Origin: an uncultured Methanomicrobiales archaeon
GTDB taxonomy: Archaea; Halobacteriota; Methanomicrobia; Methanomicrobiales; Methanospirillaceae
Direction: 5' to 3'
Length of the DNA: 64,000 nucleotides
Assembly: GCA_903832665.1 (NCBI GenBank)
Contig: CAILCG010000010.1
Coordinates: 135,036 to 199,035 of the forward strand
Below the pieces are notes generated by a model. It did no database searches, was not told the origin of the DNA, and saw only the letters and a list, made by a program, of their open reading frames with translations. This document shows positions 60,562 to 64,000 of the stretch, in pieces. Both the position numbers and the translations under genes were made by a program. Position 1 is the first letter of the stretch; each line of letters starts with the position of its first letter.

Positions 60562-61446
60562 TCAGGACTCAACCAGTTTCACGAGTTTTTCCATCACGGC
60601 ATCTACAGCCTTCCACGTGGGCGTATCTGCATGGCGGAGAACATAGGGGCGTCCCTCATCCCCGGCTTTTACCATCTCCGGGTCAAGGGGGATTGCACCC
60701 AGATACGGGACGCCCAGATCTTCTGCTGCCTTCTTCCCGCCACCCCTGCCGAACAGGTCAATGGTATCGCCGCAGTGGGGGCAGATCATCCCACTCATGT
60801 TCTCAATGATGCCGATGACCGGGATTTCCAGTTTCTCGATGAATTTCACTGATTTGACTGCATCCAGCACGGCCACATCCTGGGGGGTTGTCACGATGAC
60901 GGCACCTTTCACGTTCGGGGCAAGTTGGGCAATTGACAGTGCCTCATCTCCGGTTCCCGGGGGCAGATCCACGACAAGATAGTCAAGCGTACCCCAGTTC
61001 ACTTCATCCAGGAACTGCTGGATCGCGATCATCTTCATCGGTCCGCGCCAGACCACCGGGGTACTCGTGTCCTTCAGCAGGAAAGCCATCGACATAACTG
61101 AAAGTGTACCGGTGACATGCACCGGTTCGATATGCTTTGCAAGAACGACCGGTTTCTGGCCTTCGATGCCCAGCATCTTGGGGATATTGGGGCCGTGAAA
61201 ATCGAGATCAAGGAGCCCGACTGTCCTCCCGTGGGCTGATAGCGCAGAGGCGAGGTTAACCGAGACCGTGGATTTGCCCACGCCGCCCTTCCCGCTGAGC
61301 ACCAGGATCACGTGCTTCACATCAATTTTTGATCGGGGTGGCAACCCCATCTGGGGTTGGGGTGTAGGTCCGGAAGAACAGCTGGAACAGTTCTCATTGC
61401 AATTCTCATCGCAGTTCGTATCTTTTGTAGGTGTGTGTTGTGTCAT
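60562..61446 (-). CDS. Mrp/NBP35-type iron-sulfur cluster carrier ATPase, copy 2
   Basis: It has SGKGGVGKSTVS, DLDFHGPNIPKMLGI, VVDLPPGTGDE and MICPHCGDTIDLFG, and is highly similar to the copy at 24943. In addition its N-terminus carries CDENCNENCSSC, an Nbp35-like cysteine cluster for a second Fe-S site. The start at 61446 follows AAGGATGA. It is preceded on the same strand by atwA (60 bases) and followed by small paralogue 4. Confidence 0.9.
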   Translation of the reverse strand: MTQHTPTKDTNCDENCNENCSSCSSGPTPQPQMGLPPRSKIDVKHVILVLSGKGGVGKSTVSVNLASALSAHGRTVGLLDLDFHGPNIPKMLGIEGQKPVVLAKHIEPVHVTGTLSVMSMAFLLKDTSTPVVWRGPMKMIAIQQFLDEVNWGTLDYLVVDLPPGTGDEALSIAQLAPNVKGAVIVTTPQDVAVLDAVKSVKFIEKLEIPVIGIIENMSGMICPHCGDTIDLFGRGGGKKAAEDLGVPYLGAIPLDPEMVKAGDEGRPYVLRHADTPTWKAVDAVMEKLVKLVES

Positions 61447-61506
61447 GGTGTCATTCATCCTTGTTAGTGAAGGTAACAACCTGCTGCATCAGCGGGATGT
61501 GTTTTG

Positions 61507-63102
61507 TCAGTCACGTTTCTCTTCCTCAGTGACCTGTGCGAGTATCTCTGCAGTCGGGCCGATATCAATGATCTTCCCGCCCCGCATCAGGGCCACGCGG
61601 TCACAGACATCCCGGACGAAGTCCATGTCATGCGAGACAACGATAAAAGTCTCGTCCATCTCGTCCCGTGCATTCAGGATTGAGTGCTTCACATCCTGCT
61701 TGGTGATCGGATCCATGGTGCCGGTCGGTTCATCGAGAATTATGAGGCGTGGCTCACGGATAAGGACTTGGGCGAGTGCCACCCGGTGCCGCTCGCCATC
61801 GGAAAGTTCACCCGGGAACCGGTTCAGGATCTCCCGTGATTTCTCTTCCGTGAATCCGGCCATCCGAAGGGTAACAATCGCTTTCCGGATTGCCAGTTCT
61901 TTGGGGAAATCCAGTCCTATCGAATCAGTCAGGTTGTCGAGCACCGTGCGGTGGGGAAAAAGATCATATTCCTGGTGCAGGAGCCCGATATATTCCTTGG
62001 CCCGACCGCGCTGATCAATACCGGGTTTGGTCATGTCCACCCAGTCTTCACCGATTAGGATGTTCATTTCCCCGCTCGTAGGCTCGATGATACCGGAGAT
62101 GATCCCGGAGAGGGTAGTTTTTCCTGCCCCGCTCTTCCCGATGATGCCGAAGATCTCCTTCTTTGCCACATCGAACGTGACCATGTTCACCGCTTTTACC
62201 ACGCCACGATCGACCGAGATGTACCGTTTGGTTACATCCCGGGCAGAGAGAATCTTCTCTCCCAGTTCTGCCGGGGCAGATTCTTCGATCTCATGGAAAT
62301 CTTTGGTAAAAGCACGGATCACCGTTTCAGGAGAGCCGATGGAAGCGATCTCGCCATTGACCAGCAGTATCGCTCGGCTTGCCATCTCTTCGATCACCTG
62401 CGAGAAATGCGAGGTGACGACCATGCCCATCGTGTTCTTCTTTGCTGCTTCGATGAGCATCGCATGGACCAGCCGGGCAGTCTGGGGGTCAAGGGTTCCT
62501 GTGGGCTCATCAGCAAAGAGCATTGCCGGGTTCTTGGCCAGCTGCCGGGCCAGCACCACCCGCTGCTTCTCACCGCCCGACAGGTCACGGGCGATATGCA
62601 TCATCCGGTGAGAGAGTCTCACCTGGTCGATGAGATCGGCAGCCCGGTTGACCGCGTGCTCCTGCGGGTAGCGGATATCATCAAGTGCATGGAGCACATT
62701 CTCGATTACCCGGTCATCGCCATAGAGGGCGAATGTCCGCTGGAACATGATCGCGGTCCGGTTCATGACCCGGGACTTCATGCCGTCAGTCTTCTCGTTC
62801 CAGAGATCGATATCGGCAGCTGCGAGTTCACCGCCGCACTCGGGACATTTTGTACCCGCCCGGCTCTGCACATCCATGAACGTGCAGCGATCACAGGCCG
62901 CCATGTGATAAATGATGGATCCTTTTGTCGGCGGCTGTTCAACACCACGGAGGAGGTGCATCAGCACACTTTTCCCGGCACCGCTCCTCCCTATGACGCC
63001 GATGATCTCCCCTTCCGGGATCTCAAAGGATACATGATTCAGGACCCGGGTATCGTCAAAGTCCATGCAGAGGTCATAAACGCTGATGAATGGTTTTGGC
63101 AT
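61507..63102 (-). CDS. atwA: Methyl-coenzyme M reductase activation component A2
   Basis: A2 is the ATPase that helps reduce the nickel of F430 to activate methyl-CoM reductase. It consists of two ABC domains in tandem: GRSGAGKS with LSGGEKQR and ADEPTGTLD, then GKSGAGKTT with LSDGERHR and LDEPTGTMD. The first ABC domain has an inserted cysteine motif (CDRCTF, CPECGG) typical of A2. About 531 residues from the ATG at 63102, which follows GGTGGAGA. It leads the operon with Mrp copy 2, a link between A2 and Fe-S delivery that makes biochemical sense. Confidence 0.93.
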   Translation of the reverse strand: MPKPFISVYDLCMDFDDTRVLNHVSFEIPEGEIIGVIGRSGAGKSVLMHLLRGVEQPPTKGSIIYHMAACDRCTFMDVQSRAGTKCPECGGELAAADIDLWNEKTDGMKSRVMNRTAIMFQRTFALYGDDRVIENVLHALDDIRYPQEHAVNRAADLIDQVRLSHRMMHIARDLSGGEKQRVVLARQLAKNPAMLFADEPTGTLDPQTARLVHAMLIEAAKKNTMGMVVTSHFSQVIEEMASRAILLVNGEIASIGSPETVIRAFTKDFHEIEESAPAELGEKILSARDVTKRYISVDRGVVKAVNMVTFDVAKKEIFGIIGKSGAGKTTLSGIISGIIEPTSGEMNILIGEDWVDMTKPGIDQRGRAKEYIGLLHQEYDLFPHRTVLDNLTDSIGLDFPKELAIRKAIVTLRMAGFTEEKSREILNRFPGELSDGERHRVALAQVLIREPRLIILDEPTGTMDPITKQDVKHSILNARDEMDETFIVVSHDMDFVRDVCDRVALMRGGKIIDIGPTAEILAQVTEEEKRD

Positions 63103-63290
63103 AACGTTCTCCACCTTCCTATCCAGCCCGGTTCTCATCTGCGGCAGGTTCTTCTGGTATAACCCGGCGTTCACTTCCCGCGTTGCATGTTTTGCAGGAT
63201 CCAAGTCCCCGTCCGATTACCCCTCCCCGTTTCAGCGGCCCGTTTCCGTCAAAGTCCGGCATTTAAAAATCCTCATGAATGCTCGTGTAG

Positions 63291-63316
63291 GATTATTACC
63301 CATATGAGCATAAAGA
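63291..63316 (-). promoter_or_regulatory. CATATG-centred palindromic site (copy 5 of 5)
   Basis: TTACCCATATGAGCATAAA with CATATG at 63301-63306, about 200 bases before the atwA start. On the minus strand AAATCTTTATG directly precedes it. The 342-base gap 63103-63444 holds this site and no gene I can support, so the atwA message may have a long leader. Confidence 0.55.
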
Positions 63317-63444
63317 TTTACGGATTTGGTACAATAAAATAAGGCAGGCGGAATAGAGTGCCGCCCGTACATCTCCCTATCGCTACCCCGTTTATGGCAT
63401 ACCGGTGTTGGCCCTTCAGCCACAATCACAAAAAACGGATAGCT

Positions 63445-64000
63445 CTATTTTGAACCGGGTGCACCAACAACGATCTTCAGCGCGGCCGTAATCTCGGGGA
63501 GCATCTCGGCCGGGAACCCCATCACCATCTCGTCATCGGCGATCCCGGAGAATTTCCGGGAACCGTCACACCCGAGCGAGAAATTCGGCAGCCCGGTTAA
63601 GTAGGTCTGGGCCGTTGCATCGGAACAGACCGACTGGATTCCGGAGAACTCCGCATGAATCCTCCCGCCCAGCCGGAAGAGCGTGCTTTGGGCAAGCTTG
63701 AGCATGTTACGGGGGGTCGTCACAATCATAATGACATGGGGGGTGAACGGTGTCTTTTCAAGCGGGGCATACAGCGTTGCATACGTTTCCCCGGAACCGA
63801 TATGGGGAACCCTTTCGATAGTCCGCTTGCAGGAAGCAGCGCTGTCATATTTCCCCAGCTTGAAGTAAAAATCACCGGTCTTTAATGTCGGCGTTATCTC
63901 CCGGAGACCCAGTGCCCACGCACCGCCATTGCATTCGTGTTTTCCGGCAGTTGCATAGAATATTTTCCATTCATTCCGGGCAAGGTTTACCATCGTGCAG
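63445..64000 (-). CDS. DUF169 family protein (5' part cut by window edge)
   Basis: The visible 184 codons contain the DUF169 features FYATAGKHECNGGAWALGL, a Cys in SCKRTIERVPHIGSG, HVIMIVTTPRNMLKL and QSVCSDATAQTYL. The frame is still open at 64000, and the ATG at 63993 lies inside a conserved segment, so the true start is outside the window. The family is common in anaerobes, often near metal or formate genes; its function is not established. Confidence 0.85.
   Translation of the reverse strand, partial: CTMVNLARNEWKIFYATAGKHECNGGAWALGLREITPTLKTGDFYFKLGKYDSAASCKRTIERVPHIGSGETYATLYAPLEKTPFTPHVIMIVTTPRNMLKLAQSTLFRLGGRIHAEFSGIQSVCSDATAQTYLTGLPNFSLGCDGSRKFSGIADDEMVMGFPAEMLPEITAALKIVVGAPGSK

Noticed and set aside
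1..64000. tRNA, rRNA or CRISPR array
   Set aside because: I found no tRNA T-arm consensus in a cloverleaf context, no rRNA stretch and no regularly spaced short repeats.

Overview
The window comes from a methanogenic archaeon, most likely order Methanomicrobiales (Methanoregula-like; genus-level placement is inference from gene content and style). Marker genes are the methyl-coenzyme M reductase activation ATPase A2 (atwA), SepCysS for tRNA-dependent cysteine synthesis, pyruvoyl-dependent arginine decarboxylase, a TATA-binding protein, coenzyme F390 synthetase-like ligase, FmdE proteins, DUF2124 and CbiMN cobalt transport. Starts are preceded either by archaeal TATA boxes about 25-30 bases upstream (leaderless genes) or by AGGAGGTGAT-type ribosome sites, and many neighbours overlap by ATGA.

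Layout. 1-2.3 kb: trpD-trpG-trpE operon (minus). 2.6-11.3 kb: small membrane proteins, an AF1577-type radical SAM enzyme, an F390 synthetase-like ligase, two tandem archaellin-like genes (one frameshifted), a duplicated-repeat 71-residue protein, transglutaminase-like, LysE and TspO-like proteins. 11.6-16.6 kb: accessory region with dispersed repeat modules, an MTH865 protein divergent from a winged-helix regulator, and a striking unit made of two roughly 600-700 bp imperfect inverted repeats enclosing an ArdC antirestriction operon. 16.7-19.8 kb: molybdate/tungstate ABC operon with both modC and modB frameshifted, plus TrmO. 20-28 kb: a radical SAM fusion protein, an orphan group 4 hydrogenase-like pair, an Mrp/NifX-family operon with three paralogous small proteins, SepCysS. 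28-36 kb: arginine decarboxylase, a CGGC protein, an FmdE-like gene interrupted by UGA, and a NifX-MinD-MinD-DUF134-radical SAM cluster. 36-45 kb: a kinase and a full cobamide/cobalt uptake and salvage locus (cbiM, cbiN, btuC, btuD, btuF, cbiZ). 45-50 kb: a second metal-chelate ABC system with FmdE. 50-58 kb: three overlapping PAS/receiver sensor kinases and tbp. 58.8-64 kb: iron-sulfur flavoprotein, second Mrp operon with atwA, and DUF169.

Three systems-level signals stand out. (1) A CATATG-centred palindrome (TTAC-N-CATATG-N-GCRTAA-like) occurs once upstream of each of five minus-strand units: two Mrp operons (one with atwA), the NifX/MinD operon and two small genes, so a Fe-S/redox-type regulon is plausible. 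(2) A roughly 255 bp non-coding direct repeat occurs three times (16.3, 50.3 and 59.9 kb), each ending in the same hairpin; it may be an RNA gene family or a small mobile unit. (3) The inverted-repeat ArdC unit has no recognisable transposase. Separately, about nine genes are broken by frameshifts, in-frame UGA codons or internal deletion, which means either real decay or sequence error and should be settled first.
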